Both the position numbers and the translations under genes were made by a program. Under the pieces are notes generated by a model, which was not told the origin of the DNA, did no database searches, and saw nothing but the letters and a program-made list of their open reading frames with translations. A stretch of DNA of 42,593 nucleotides, from contig JBDHRX010000008.1 of assembly GCA_039807785.1 (NCBI GenBank), positions 1 to 42,593 of the forward strand, in the 5' to 3' direction. Within the stretch, counting starts at the first letter, position 1; each line of letters starts with the position of its first letter. Shown piece by piece: positions 32,859-41,086 of this stretch. The stretch is from Zeimonas sp039807785 (GTDB lineage: Bacteria > Pseudomonadota > Gammaproteobacteria > Burkholderiales > Burkholderiaceae_E).

Positions 32859-33827
32859 TTGGAATTCGTCGTCATCTCGCTGCTGAACGGCATCAGCTAC
32901 GGGCTGCTGCTGTTCATGCTCGCATCGGGCCTCACGCTGATCTTCAGCATGATGGGCGTGCTGAACTTCGCGCACGCGTCGTTCTACATGATCGGCGCCT
33001 ACGTGGCCTACCAGATCAGCGTCTGGCTCGACGCGCTGCTGCCCGGCACCGGCTACTGGATCGCGCTGGTCGCGGCGCCGCTGGCGGTGGGCCTCCTCGG
33101 CGCGTTCGTCGAGCGCTACGGGCTGCGCCGCGTGCACCGCTGGGGGCACGTTCCCGAGCTGCTGTTCACTTTCGGGCTGTCCTACATCATCGTCGAGCTG
33201 GTCCAGATCATCTGGGGCCGCGCCGCCGTTCCGTACCGGGTCCCCGCCGAGCTCGACGGGGCGCTGTTCACCGTCTATTCGACCCAGTTCCCGGCCTATC
33301 GCGGCTTCATGATGCTGGTGGCGACGCTGATGCTCTTCGCCATCTGGCTGATGCTCACCCGCACCCGGATCGGCCTGGTGATCCAGGCGGCGCTGAGCCA
33401 TCCCGAGACGGTGGAGGCGCTCGGCCACAACGTCCCGCGGGTCTTCATGCTCACGTTCGGCGGCGGCTGCGCCCTGGCCGGGCTGGCCGGCGTGATCGGC
33501 GGCAACGCCTACGTGACCGAGCCGTCGATGGCGGCGCTGGTGGGTTCGATCATCTTCGTCGTGGTGGTGGTCGGCGGCATGGGCTCGCTGGCCGGGGCCT
33601 TCGTGGCGTCGCTGCTGATCGGCCTGATGCAGACCTTCGCGATCGGCATCGACTGGACCCCGCTGTCGCTGCTGCGCTCGCTGGGCGTGGCCGCCGGGCC
33701 CGAGATGCCGCTGTACAGCCTGTGGTCGCTGAAGCTGTCGCAGGTGGCGCCGGTGCTGCCGTACCTGCTGCTGGTGCTGATCCTGATCTTCAGGCCCAAG
33801 GGCCTGATGGGCACGCGCGAGAACTGA
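32859..33827 (+). CDS. livH: Liv-type ABC transporter permease (LivH family)
   Basis: 322 residues starting at TTG 32859 (MEFVVISLLNGISYGLLLFM), the only start giving the conserved N-terminus. About eight membrane segments; landmarks GVLNFAHASFYMIGAY and VVVVVGGMGSLAGAFVAS (the cytoplasmic loop contacting the ATPase). Only 1 base separates its stop from the next start. It forms the channel with the LivM-type permease. Confidence 0.93.
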   Translation: MEFVVISLLNGISYGLLLFMLASGLTLIFSMMGVLNFAHASFYMIGAYVAYQISVWLDALLPGTGYWIALVAAPLAVGLLGAFVERYGLRRVHRWGHVPELLFTFGLSYIIVELVQIIWGRAAVPYRVPAELDGALFTVYSTQFPAYRGFMMLVATLMLFAIWLMLTRTRIGLVIQAALSHPETVEALGHNVPRVFMLTFGGGCALAGLAGVIGGNAYVTEPSMAALVGSIIFVVVVVGGMGSLAGAFVASLLIGLMQTFAIGIDWTPLSLLRSLGVAAGPEMPLYSLWSLKLSQVAPVLPYLLLVLILIFRPKGLMGTREN

Positions 33828-33828
33828 C

Positions 33829-35112
33829 GTGGCCGGGACCATCCGCTTCGCGCCGCGCAACGTCGGGCGCTGGTTCGTCTGGGGCGCCACGGCGCTGGTG
33901 TTCGCGCTGCTGCCGCTGGTGTTCTCGAGCGGCTTCGCGATCACGCTGCTGTCCCAGATGGGGGTCATGATCATTTTCGCCCTGTCCTACAACATGATCT
34001 TCGGGCAGGGCGGGATGCTGTCGTTCGGGCACGCGGTCTACTCGGGCCTGGGGGCGTTCTTCGCGATCCACGCGCTGAACTGGGTCGGCGCCGGCACGCT
34101 CTGGCTCCCGGTCGCGCTGATCCCGCTGGTCGGCGGCCTGTTCGGCGCGGTGTTCGGGGTGCTGTTCGGCTACGTCACGACCAAGAAGGCCGGGACGCCG
34201 TTCGCGATGATCACGCTCGGCATCGGGGAGATGGTGTTCGCGGCCTCGCTGATGTTCCCGGGCTTCTTCGGCGGCGAGGGCGGCATCTCGGCCAACCGGG
34301 TCGTCGGCGGGCCGTTCCTGGGCATCACCTTCGGCCCCGCGATCCAGGTCTACTACCTGATCGCCGCGTGGTGCTTCGCCTGCATGGTGGCGATGTTCGC
34401 CTTCACGCACACCCCGCTCGGGCGCATCGCCAACGCGGTGCGCGACAACCCGGAGCGGGCCGAGTTCGTCGGCTACAACCCGCAGCGGGTGCGCTTCTTC
34501 GTGGTGGTGGCCTCGGCGTTCTTCGCCGGGATCGCGGGCGGACTGTCGGCGATCAACTTCGAGATCGTCACCGCCGAGAACGTCTCGGCGATCCGCTCGG
34601 GCGGCGTCCTGCTGGCGACCTTCATCGGCGGCGCGATGTTCTTCTTCGGGCCGATCCTGGGCGCGGTGATCTTCATCTTCTTCGCGGTCGCGCTGTCCGA
34701 CTACACCAAGGCCTGGCAGTTCTACCTCGGAGTGTTCTTCGTCGCGATGGTGATGTTCGCCCCCGGCGGCGTGGCCTCGCTGATCCTGATGAACCTGCGC
34801 GTGGCGCAGCACCGCTTGTTCGGGCGCCTGCGCGATCCCTATGCCGGGGTGTTCCTGTCCGGCCTGATCCTGCTGCTCGGGGTGGTGATGGTGGTCGAGA
34901 TGAGCTACCACCTGACGCTGAACTTCGCCGCAGGCTCGAACATGCGCCTGTTCGGCTTTCCGGTCGACAGCGCCGCGCCCGAGGTCTGGCTGGTCGCGAT
35001 CGGGGTGCTGGCCGCCGGCGCGGCCAGCTTCGAGGCGATGCGGCGCCGCTTCGCGCACGAATGGGGCGCGGTGCAGGCCGAGATCGAGACGCGCCTGCGG
35101 CAGGGGAACTGA
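33829..35112 (+). CDS. livM: Liv-type ABC transporter permease (LivM family) with C-terminal extension
   Basis: 427 residues from GTG 33829. Family motifs MIIFALSYNMIFGQGGMLSFG and ATFIGGAMFFFGPILGA. LivM proteins are commonly about 320-360 residues. Here, after the core (to about residue 325), an extra ~100 residues include two more hydrophobic segments (VFLSGLILLLGVVMVVEM and VWLVAIGVLAAGAASF) and a charged tail. The extension may be a subfamily trait. The next start follows after 2 bases. Confidence 0.92.
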   Translation: MAGTIRFAPRNVGRWFVWGATALVFALLPLVFSSGFAITLLSQMGVMIIFALSYNMIFGQGGMLSFGHAVYSGLGAFFAIHALNWVGAGTLWLPVALIPLVGGLFGAVFGVLFGYVTTKKAGTPFAMITLGIGEMVFAASLMFPGFFGGEGGISANRVVGGPFLGITFGPAIQVYYLIAAWCFACMVAMFAFTHTPLGRIANAVRDNPERAEFVGYNPQRVRFFVVVASAFFAGIAGGLSAINFEIVTAENVSAIRSGGVLLATFIGGAMFFFGPILGAVIFIFFAVALSDYTKAWQFYLGVFFVAMVMFAPGGVASLILMNLRVAQHRLFGRLRDPYAGVFLSGLILLLGVVMVVEMSYHLTLNFAAGSNMRLFGFPVDSAAPEVWLVAIGVLAAGAASFEAMRRRFAHEWGAVQAEIETRLRQGN

Positions 35113-35114
35113 CG

Positions 35115-35873
35115 ATGACGACCGCAGCCCTGGCCCTGCACGACCTGCGCAAGCAGTTCGGCAAGACCGAGATCATCCGGGGCGTGAGCCTGGCGATCCC
35201 GCGCGGCGAGCGGCACGCGATCATCGGCCCCAACGGGGCCGGCAAGTCGACGCTGTTCAACCTGATCTCGGGCCGCTTCCCGTCGACCAGCGGACGCATC
35301 GAGCTCAACGGCGAGGACATCACCGGGCGCCGGGCGTTCGAGATCAACCGCAAGGGGCTCTCGCGCAGCTTCCAGATCACGAACATCTTCCCGCGGATGT
35401 CGGTCTACGAGAACGTGCGCTGCGCCACGCTGTACGCGCTCGGCTACCGCTACTCGTGCTGGCACCGGCTCGCGCGGCTCGCAGACGCCGCCGACCGCAC
35501 CGAGGACGTGCTGCAGCGGATCGGCCTGCGCGGGCGCCGCGACACGCCCGCCGGCACGCTGACCTACGCCGAGCAGCGCGCGCTCGAGATCGGGATCACC
35601 ATCGCCGGCGGCGCCGAGGTCATCCTGCTCGACGAGCCGACCGCCGGCATGAGCCGCTCGGAAAGCGACCGGGCGGTGGAGCTGATCCGGCGCGTGACCG
35701 AGGGCAAGACGCTGGTGATGGTCGAGCACGACATGAGCGTCGTGTTCGGCCTCGCCGACCGCATCTCCGTCCTGGTCTACGGCGAGATCATCGCCACCGA
35801 CGCGCCGCAGGGCATCCGCGGCAACCGCGCGGTGCAGGAAGCCTACCTCGGCACCGCGGTGGCCGACGCCTGA
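35115..35873 (+). CDS. livG: Liv-type ABC transporter ATP-binding protein (LivG family)
   Basis: 252 residues. Walker A GPNGAGKST with Lys44, signature region LTYAEQRALEIG (a LivG-type variant of LSGGQ), Walker B VILLDEPTAGM, and the switch His in VMVEHDMSVVF. All catalytic elements are present. It energises transport together with the LivF partner, whose own Walker A is altered. Confidence 0.95.
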   Translation: MTTAALALHDLRKQFGKTEIIRGVSLAIPRGERHAIIGPNGAGKSTLFNLISGRFPSTSGRIELNGEDITGRRAFEINRKGLSRSFQITNIFPRMSVYENVRCATLYALGYRYSCWHRLARLADAADRTEDVLQRIGLRGRRDTPAGTLTYAEQRALEIGITIAGGAEVILLDEPTAGMSRSESDRAVELIRRVTEGKTLVMVEHDMSVVFGLADRISVLVYGEIIATDAPQGIRGNRAVQEAYLGTAVADA

Positions 35874-35895
35874 GCACGACACCCGCACGACACCC

Positions 35896-36600
35896 ATGGC
35901 CGCCTCCATCCTCGAGGTCGAGAACCTCCACGCGTACTACGGCAAGAGCCACGTCCTGCACGGCGTCGACATGACGATCGGCGCGGGCGAGATCGTGAGC
36001 CTGCTCGGCCGCAACGGCGTGGGCCGCTCGACCACGGTGAAGGCGATCATGGGCCTGGTCTCCGCGACCGGCCGGGTCGACTTCAAGGGCGAGCCGATCC
36101 GCGGGCTGGAGGCCTACCGGATCGCCCACCGGGGCCTGGGCTACGTGCCGGAAAGCCGCGACGTGTTCCCGACGCTGACCGTCGAGCAGAACCTGCTGCT
36201 GGGCATGAAAGGCAAGCGGGCCGGGCGCTGGTCGTTCGACGACATGTACCGGATGTTCCCGCGGCTGCGCGAACGCCAGCACACGCAGGCCGGCGTGCTC
36301 TCGGGCGGCGAGCAGCAGATGCTGACGCTGTGCCGGACGCTGATGGGCGACCCGGACCTGATCATGATCGACGAGCCGACCGAGGGGCTGGCGCCGAAGA
36401 TCGTCGAACTGGTCGCCGACTACCTGAACGCGCTGAAGGACCGCGGCATCTCGGTGCTGCTGGTGGAGCAGAAGCTGGCGATCGCGATGCGCATCTCGCA
36501 GCGCGTCTACGTGATGGGCCATGGCCATATCGTCTTCGAGGGCACGCCGCGGGCGCTCGAGGAGAACGCCAGGGTGCGCCAGGAGTGGCTCGAGGTCTGA
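35896..36600 (+). CDS. livF: Liv-type ABC transporter ATP-binding protein (LivF family) with Arg in Walker A
   Basis: 234 residues. Signature LSGGEQQML and Walker B LIMIDEPTEGLAP are normal, but Walker A reads GRNGVGRST, with Arg44 where the catalytic Lys is expected (codon CGC). Its partner LivG keeps Lys44, so the pair may hydrolyse ATP asymmetrically. I believe this substitution recurs in related beta-proteobacterial LivF proteins, but cannot check. The last codons, WLEV and stop, are the first unit of a 12-bp tandem array that runs on past the gene. Confidence 0.94.
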   Translation: MAASILEVENLHAYYGKSHVLHGVDMTIGAGEIVSLLGRNGVGRSTTVKAIMGLVSATGRVDFKGEPIRGLEAYRIAHRGLGYVPESRDVFPTLTVEQNLLLGMKGKRAGRWSFDDMYRMFPRLRERQHTQAGVLSGGEQQMLTLCRTLMGDPDLIMIDEPTEGLAPKIVELVADYLNALKDRGISVLLVEQKLAIAMRISQRVYVMGHGHIVFEGTPRALEENARVRQEWLEV

Positions 36601-36645
36601 TCCGGGGTCTGGTTCGAGGCCTGGTTCGAGGTCTGATGCGGCCAG
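36586..36645. repeat. 12-bp tandem array spanning the livF stop
   Basis: Five consecutive 12-base units, the consensus being TGGTTCGAGGTC: 36586-36597, 36598-36609 (degenerate, begins with the stop TGA), 36610-36621, 36622-36633, and 36634-36645 (degenerate). The period is a multiple of 3 and in frame with livF, so a single change in the stop (TGA to TGG) would extend the protein through WFE-type repeats. Confidence 0.8.
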
Positions 36646-36763
36646 GGGCCCGGGCGGCCCGAGGACCGGAACCGCGGGCCGAACCCGCAGCCCGCGGCGG
36701 TCGTCGGCGCACTCGCTCGGGTTAAACTCCCTGCGCGGGCCGGCCCGTCGCAGGCCCAAAAAT

Positions 36764-36777
36764 CGAACGGGCGTTCG
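36764..36777. promoter_or_regulatory. Palindromic operator candidate upstream of the fadB-like gene
   Basis: CGAACG-GG-CGTTCG is a perfect 14-base inverted repeat, 50 bases ahead of the fadB-like start. TAAACT at 36723-36728 could be the -10 box, placing the palindrome in the early leader. Such short ACGxxCGT palindromes are typical of TetR-family regulators of fatty-acid degradation; the regulator is not encoded here. Confidence 0.5.
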
Positions 36778-36827
36778 CTTCCTTGCGGACGCTCCAGGCC
36801 GCAGCCACTGCACTACGGAAGTCTTCC

Positions 36828-38921
36828 ATGACCCAGGCCCACTACGCGACCCAGGGCGACGTCGCGATCATCACGATGGACAACCCGCCGGTCAACGGGC
36901 TCGGGCTCGCGCTGCGATCCGGGATCGTCGACGGCGTGCGCCGCGCGCAGGCCGATCCGGCGATCAAGGCGATCGTGCTGACCGGCGCCGGCAAGGCATT
37001 CTCCGGCGGCGCCGACATCCGCGAGTTCAACACCCCGAAGGCGCTGACCGAGCCGACGCTGTTCACCGTGATCCGCACCGTCGAGCAGGCCGCCAAGCCG
37101 GTCGTCGCCGCGATCCACAGCGTCGCGATGGGAGGCGGGCTGGAGCTGGCGATGGGCTGCCACTTCCGGGTGGCCGCGCCGGGCGCGCAGATCGCGCTGC
37201 CCGAGGTCAAGCTCGGCGTCATCCCCGGCGCGGGCGGCACGCAGCGGCTGCCGCGGCTGGTGCCGCTCGAGATGGCGGTGAACATGATCGTCTCGGGCAA
37301 CCCGGTGAAGTCCGAGAAGTTCCGCGGCACGCGGCTGTTCGACGAGATCGTCGAGGGCGACCTACTCGCCGCGGCGGTGGCCTTCGCGCGCCGGGTCGTC
37401 GCCGAGAACCGCGGCCTGCCCAAGGTGCGCGACCTGCGCATCGAGCACGAGAACGCCGAGGGCTTCCTGCAGTTCGCGCGCAACACGGTGAAGACGGTCG
37501 CGCGGCAGTATCCGGCGCCGGCCCGCTGCGTCGACGCGATCGCCGGCGCGCTCGGCGATTCGTTCGAGCAGGGGCTCGCGCGCGAGCGGGCGATGTTCCT
37601 CGAGATGGTCCAGACGCCCGAGTCGAGGGCGCTGCGGCACGCGTTCTTCGCCGAGCGCGCGGCGAGCAAGATCCCGGACGTTCCCGAAGACACGCCGACG
37701 CGCCCGGTCGCGGGCGCGGCCGTGATCGGCGCCGGCACGATGGGCGGGGGGATCGCGATGAACTTCGCCAACGCCGGGATCCCCGTCAGGCTGCTCGAGC
37801 TCGAGCAGGAGGCGCTCGGGCGCGGCCTGGCGACGATCCGCAAGAACTACGAGAGCTCGGCGCGCAAGGGACGCATGAGCGCCGAGGACGTCGAGAAGCG
37901 GATGGCGCTGATCCGCCCGACGCTCTCCTACGACGACATCGGCGACGCGGACATCGTGGTCGAGGCGGTGTTCGAGGACCTGCCGGTCAAGGAAGCGGTG
38001 TTCCGCAAGCTCGACGCGGTGATGAAGCCCGGCGCGATCCTGGCGACCAACACCTCGACCCTCGACGTCGACCGGATCGCGGCGTTCACCGCGCGGCCCC
38101 AGGACGTGATCGGCACGCACTTCTTCTCGCCGGCCAACGTGATGAAGCTGCTGGAGATCGTGCGCGGCGCGAAGACCGGCAAGGACGTGCTCGCGACGAC
38201 GATGAAGCTGTCGAAGAAGCTGCGCAAGACCGGCGTCGTCTCCGGCGTCTGCGACGGCTTCATCGGCAACCGGATGCTCGAGCAGTACCTGCGGCAGGCG
38301 CTGTACCTGCTCGAGGAGGGCGCCACCCCGCAGCAGGTCGACCGGGCGATCGAGAAGTTCGGCTTCGCGATGGGTCCGTTCCGGATGAGCGACCTCGCCG
38401 GCAACGACGTCGGCTGGTACATCCGCAAGCGCCGCTACCTCGAGCGGCCCGACATGAAGTACCCGCGCGTCGCCGACGCGCTGTGCGAGCTCGGCCGCTT
38501 CGGCCAGAAGACCGGCGCCGGCTGGTACCGGTACGCCCCCGGCAAGCGCGATGCGCTGCCGGACCCGGAGGTCGACGCGCTGATCGCCGCGCAGCGCCAG
38601 GCGCTCGGCGTGGCCCCGAGGCGCGTCTCCGACGACGAGATCGTGCACCGGCTGGTGTTCGCGCTGGTCAACGAAGGCGCGAAGATCCTCGAGGAAGGGA
38701 TCGCGCTGCGCGCCTCCGACATCGACATGATCTACCTGACCGGATACGGCTTCCCGCTGTGGCGCGGCGGGCCGATGCTGTACGCCGACATGACCGGGCT
38801 CTACAACGTGGTCAACCGGATGGCCGATTTCGCCGCCAACCCGCACGGCGACGCGGCGTTCTGGACGCCGGCGCCGCTGCTGGCGAAGCTCGCCGGCGAG
38901 GGCAAGGGATTCAACGGTTGA
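36828..38921 (+). CDS. Bifunctional enoyl-CoA hydratase / 3-hydroxyacyl-CoA dehydrogenase (FadB/FadJ-like)
   Basis: 697 residues from ATG 36828. The N-terminal crotonase domain has an oxyanion loop (GAGKAFSGGADIREF) and two catalytic glutamates (MGGGLELAMG, ALPEVKLGVIPGAGGTQ). A linker leads to an NAD-binding Rossmann domain (AAVIGAGTMGGGIAMNFANA, about 303-322). The catalytic His is in GTHFFSPANVMKLLEIV, followed by paired C-terminal helical domains (FIGNRMLEQYLRQ, YGFPLWRGGPM). It carries out the middle two steps of beta-oxidation. A start 15 codons earlier is open but lacks a ribosome-binding site. The thiolase gene follows after 21 bases. Confidence 0.96.
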   Translation: MTQAHYATQGDVAIITMDNPPVNGLGLALRSGIVDGVRRAQADPAIKAIVLTGAGKAFSGGADIREFNTPKALTEPTLFTVIRTVEQAAKPVVAAIHSVAMGGGLELAMGCHFRVAAPGAQIALPEVKLGVIPGAGGTQRLPRLVPLEMAVNMIVSGNPVKSEKFRGTRLFDEIVEGDLLAAAVAFARRVVAENRGLPKVRDLRIEHENAEGFLQFARNTVKTVARQYPAPARCVDAIAGALGDSFEQGLARERAMFLEMVQTPESRALRHAFFAERAASKIPDVPEDTPTRPVAGAAVIGAGTMGGGIAMNFANAGIPVRLLELEQEALGRGLATIRKNYESSARKGRMSAEDVEKRMALIRPTLSYDDIGDADIVVEAVFEDLPVKEAVFRKLDAVMKPGAILATNTSTLDVDRIAAFTARPQDVIGTHFFSPANVMKLLEIVRGAKTGKDVLATTMKLSKKLRKTGVVSGVCDGFIGNRMLEQYLRQALYLLEEGATPQQVDRAIEKFGFAMGPFRMSDLAGNDVGWYIRKRRYLERPDMKYPRVADALCELGRFGQKTGAGWYRYAPGKRDALPDPEVDALIAAQRQALGVAPRRVSDDEIVHRLVFALVNEGAKILEEGIALRASDIDMIYLTGYGFPLWRGGPMLYADMTGLYNVVNRMADFAANPHGDAAFWTPAPLLAKLAGEGKGFNG

Positions 38922-38942
38922 AGCATCCAAGGACACCGAACC

Positions 38943-40121
38943 ATGCGTGAAGCTGTCATCGTATCGACCGCCCGGACCGGCCTGGCGAAGTCCTGGCGCG
39001 GCGCACTGAACATGACCCACGGCGCGACGATGGGCGGGCACGTCGTGCGCGCCGCGATCGAACGCGCCGGCATCGACCCGGGCGAGGTCGAGGACGTGCT
39101 GATGGGTTGCGCCACCCCGGAAGGCGCGACCGGATCGAACATCGCGCGCCAGATCGCGCTCGCCGCGGGCTGCCCGGTCACCGTGTCGGGCGTCACGGTC
39201 AACCGCTTCTGCTCGTCGGGGCTCCAGACCATCGCGATGGCCGCCCAGCGGATCATCGCCGGCGAGGGCGAGGTCTACGTTGCGGGCGGCGTCGAGTCGA
39301 TCTCCTGCGTCCAGAACGAGGCGAACCAGCACATGCTGCGCGACCCCGGGTTGATGAAGACCCGGCCCGAGGTGTACTGGCCGATGCTGCAGACCGCCGA
39401 GACGGTGGCCAAGCGCTACGGCATCGCGCGCGAACGGCAGGACGCCTACGGCGTGCAAAGCCAGCAGCGCGCCTGCGCCGCGGCCGCCGCGGGCCGGTTC
39501 GCCGAGGAGATCGTCCCGATCGAGGTGACGATGGCGGTCGCCGACAAGGCCAGCGGCCAGCTCGGCACGCGCCGGGTCACCCTGTCCGACGACGAGGGCC
39601 GGCGCCCGGACACCACGCTCGAGGGCGTGGCGCAGATCAAGCCGGCGCTGCCGGGCGGCGTGATCGCCGCCGGCAACGCCAGCCAGTTCTCCGACGGCGC
39701 GGGCGCCTGCGTGGTGATGGAGGCGCGCCTGGCCGAGAAGCGCGGCCTGCGGCCGCTGGGGTATTTCCGCGGCTTCGCGGTCGCCGGCTGCGAACCCGAC
39801 GAGATGGGCATCGGCCCGGTGTTCGCGGTGCCGAAGCTGCTCGGCCGCGCCGGCCTGAAGGTCGAGGACATCGACCTCTGGGAGCTCAACGAGGCGTTCG
39901 CGGTCCAGGTCCTGTACTGCCGCGACCAGCTCGGAATCCCCGACGACCGTCTCAACGTCGACGGCGGCGCGATCGCGATCGGGCATCCGTACGGCGTGAG
40001 CGGCCAGCGGCTCACCGGCCACGCGCTGATCGAGGGCCGGCGCCGCGGCGCCAGGCACGCGGTGGTCACGATGTGCGTCGGCGGCGGCATGGGCGCGGCG
40101 GGCCTGTTCGAGATCGCCTGA
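38943..40121 (+). CDS. Acetyl-CoA acyltransferase (thiolase)
   Basis: 392 residues. Cleaves 3-ketoacyl-CoA with CoA. Active-site Cys90 (VNRFCSSGLQ), His348 (GGAIAIGHPYGVSG) and Cys378 (VTMCVGGGMGAAGLFE) are all present. The N-terminal EAVIVSTARTGLAKS and the loop sequence favour a degradative, FadA-like thiolase rather than a biosynthetic one. It is paired with the FadB-like enzyme as a two-component beta-oxidation complex. Confidence 0.96.
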   Translation: MREAVIVSTARTGLAKSWRGALNMTHGATMGGHVVRAAIERAGIDPGEVEDVLMGCATPEGATGSNIARQIALAAGCPVTVSGVTVNRFCSSGLQTIAMAAQRIIAGEGEVYVAGGVESISCVQNEANQHMLRDPGLMKTRPEVYWPMLQTAETVAKRYGIARERQDAYGVQSQQRACAAAAAGRFAEEIVPIEVTMAVADKASGQLGTRRVTLSDDEGRRPDTTLEGVAQIKPALPGGVIAAGNASQFSDGAGACVVMEARLAEKRGLRPLGYFRGFAVAGCEPDEMGIGPVFAVPKLLGRAGLKVEDIDLWELNEAFAVQVLYCRDQLGIPDDRLNVDGGAIAIGHPYGVSGQRLTGHALIEGRRRGARHAVVTMCVGGGMGAAGLFEIA

Positions 40122-40163
40122 GACAAGCCGCACCGGCCCCGCGTTCGCTCCGCCGCATCGGCC

Positions 40164-41069
40164 ATGAAGCTGCTGCGCACCCCCGACGAACGGTTCGACG
40201 GACTGCTCGACTTCCCGTTCGCCCCGCGCTACGCCGACGACCTGCCCGGCTACGAGGGGGTGCGCGTGCACTACGTCGACGAGGGCGCGGCGCATCACGG
40301 CACCGCGCTGTGCCTGCACGGGAACCCGACCTGGAGCTACCTGTACCGGCGCATGATCCCGGTCTTCGCCGAGGCCGGCCTGCGCGTCATCGCGCCCGAC
40401 CTGATCGGCTTCGGCCGTTCCGACAAGCCGATCGACGAGTCCGCCCACGACTTCGCTTTTCACCGCACGATGCTGATGCGCCTGGTCGAGCGCCTGGACC
40501 TGCGCGACATCCTGCTGGTGTGCCAGGACTGGGGCGGGCTGCTCGGGCTGACGCTGCCGCCCGCGATGCCCGGGCGCTTCACGCGCCTGCTGGCGATGAA
40601 CACCGCGCTGGCGGTGGGCACCCCGCCCACGCGCGGCTTCGCCGAGTGGCGCGACTACGCCAACCGCACGCCGGACCTCGCGGTCGGCCGGATGCTGATG
40701 CGCGGCAAGGCCGACATGAGCCCGGCCGAGGCGGCAGGCTACGACGCGCCGTTCCCCGACCGGCGCTACAAGGCGGCGCTGCGCGCCTTCCCCAACCTGG
40801 TCCCCGACACGCCCGAGGCGCCCGGCGCCGAGCTCTCGGGGCAGGCGAGCCAGTGGTGGCGCGAGACCTGGAACGGCCGCAGCTACATGGCGATCGGCCT
40901 GCGCGACCCGGTGCTCGGCGAGGAATCGATGCTGCCGCTGCGCGCGGTGATCCGCGGCTGCCCGGAGCCGATGCGGCTGGCCGACGCCGGACACTTCGTG
41001 CCGGAGTGGGGCGGCCCGGTCGCGCGCGCCGCGCTGGCCGAGTTCGACCTGCGCGGCCTGCGCCACTGA
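40164..41069 (+). CDS. Haloalkane dehalogenase-like alpha/beta hydrolase (HLD-I type)
   Basis: 301 residues. All five catalytic positions of the DhlA-type subfamily can be aligned: nucleophile Asp122 and first halide-binding Trp123 (VCQDWGG), second Trp162 (GFAEWRDY), acid Asp248 (MAIGLRDPVLG) and His277 (DAGHFVPEWG), plus the oxyanion motif HGNPTW at 52-57. The stretch before the His (RGCPEPMRLADAGHF) closely parallels DhlA. Family enzymes hydrolyse carbon-halogen bonds to alcohols in the cytoplasm. An epoxide hydrolase would need lid tyrosines I do not see placed. It lies 42 bases after the thiolase and 17 bases before the acyl-CoA dehydrogenase, so it is part of the catabolic operon. Confidence 0.85.
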   Translation: MKLLRTPDERFDGLLDFPFAPRYADDLPGYEGVRVHYVDEGAAHHGTALCLHGNPTWSYLYRRMIPVFAEAGLRVIAPDLIGFGRSDKPIDESAHDFAFHRTMLMRLVERLDLRDILLVCQDWGGLLGLTLPPAMPGRFTRLLAMNTALAVGTPPTRGFAEWRDYANRTPDLAVGRMLMRGKADMSPAEAAGYDAPFPDRRYKAALRAFPNLVPDTPEAPGAELSGQASQWWRETWNGRSYMAIGLRDPVLGEESMLPLRAVIRGCPEPMRLADAGHFVPEWGGPVARAALAEFDLRGLRH

Positions 41070-41086
41070 GGCCGGCCGGAAGCATC

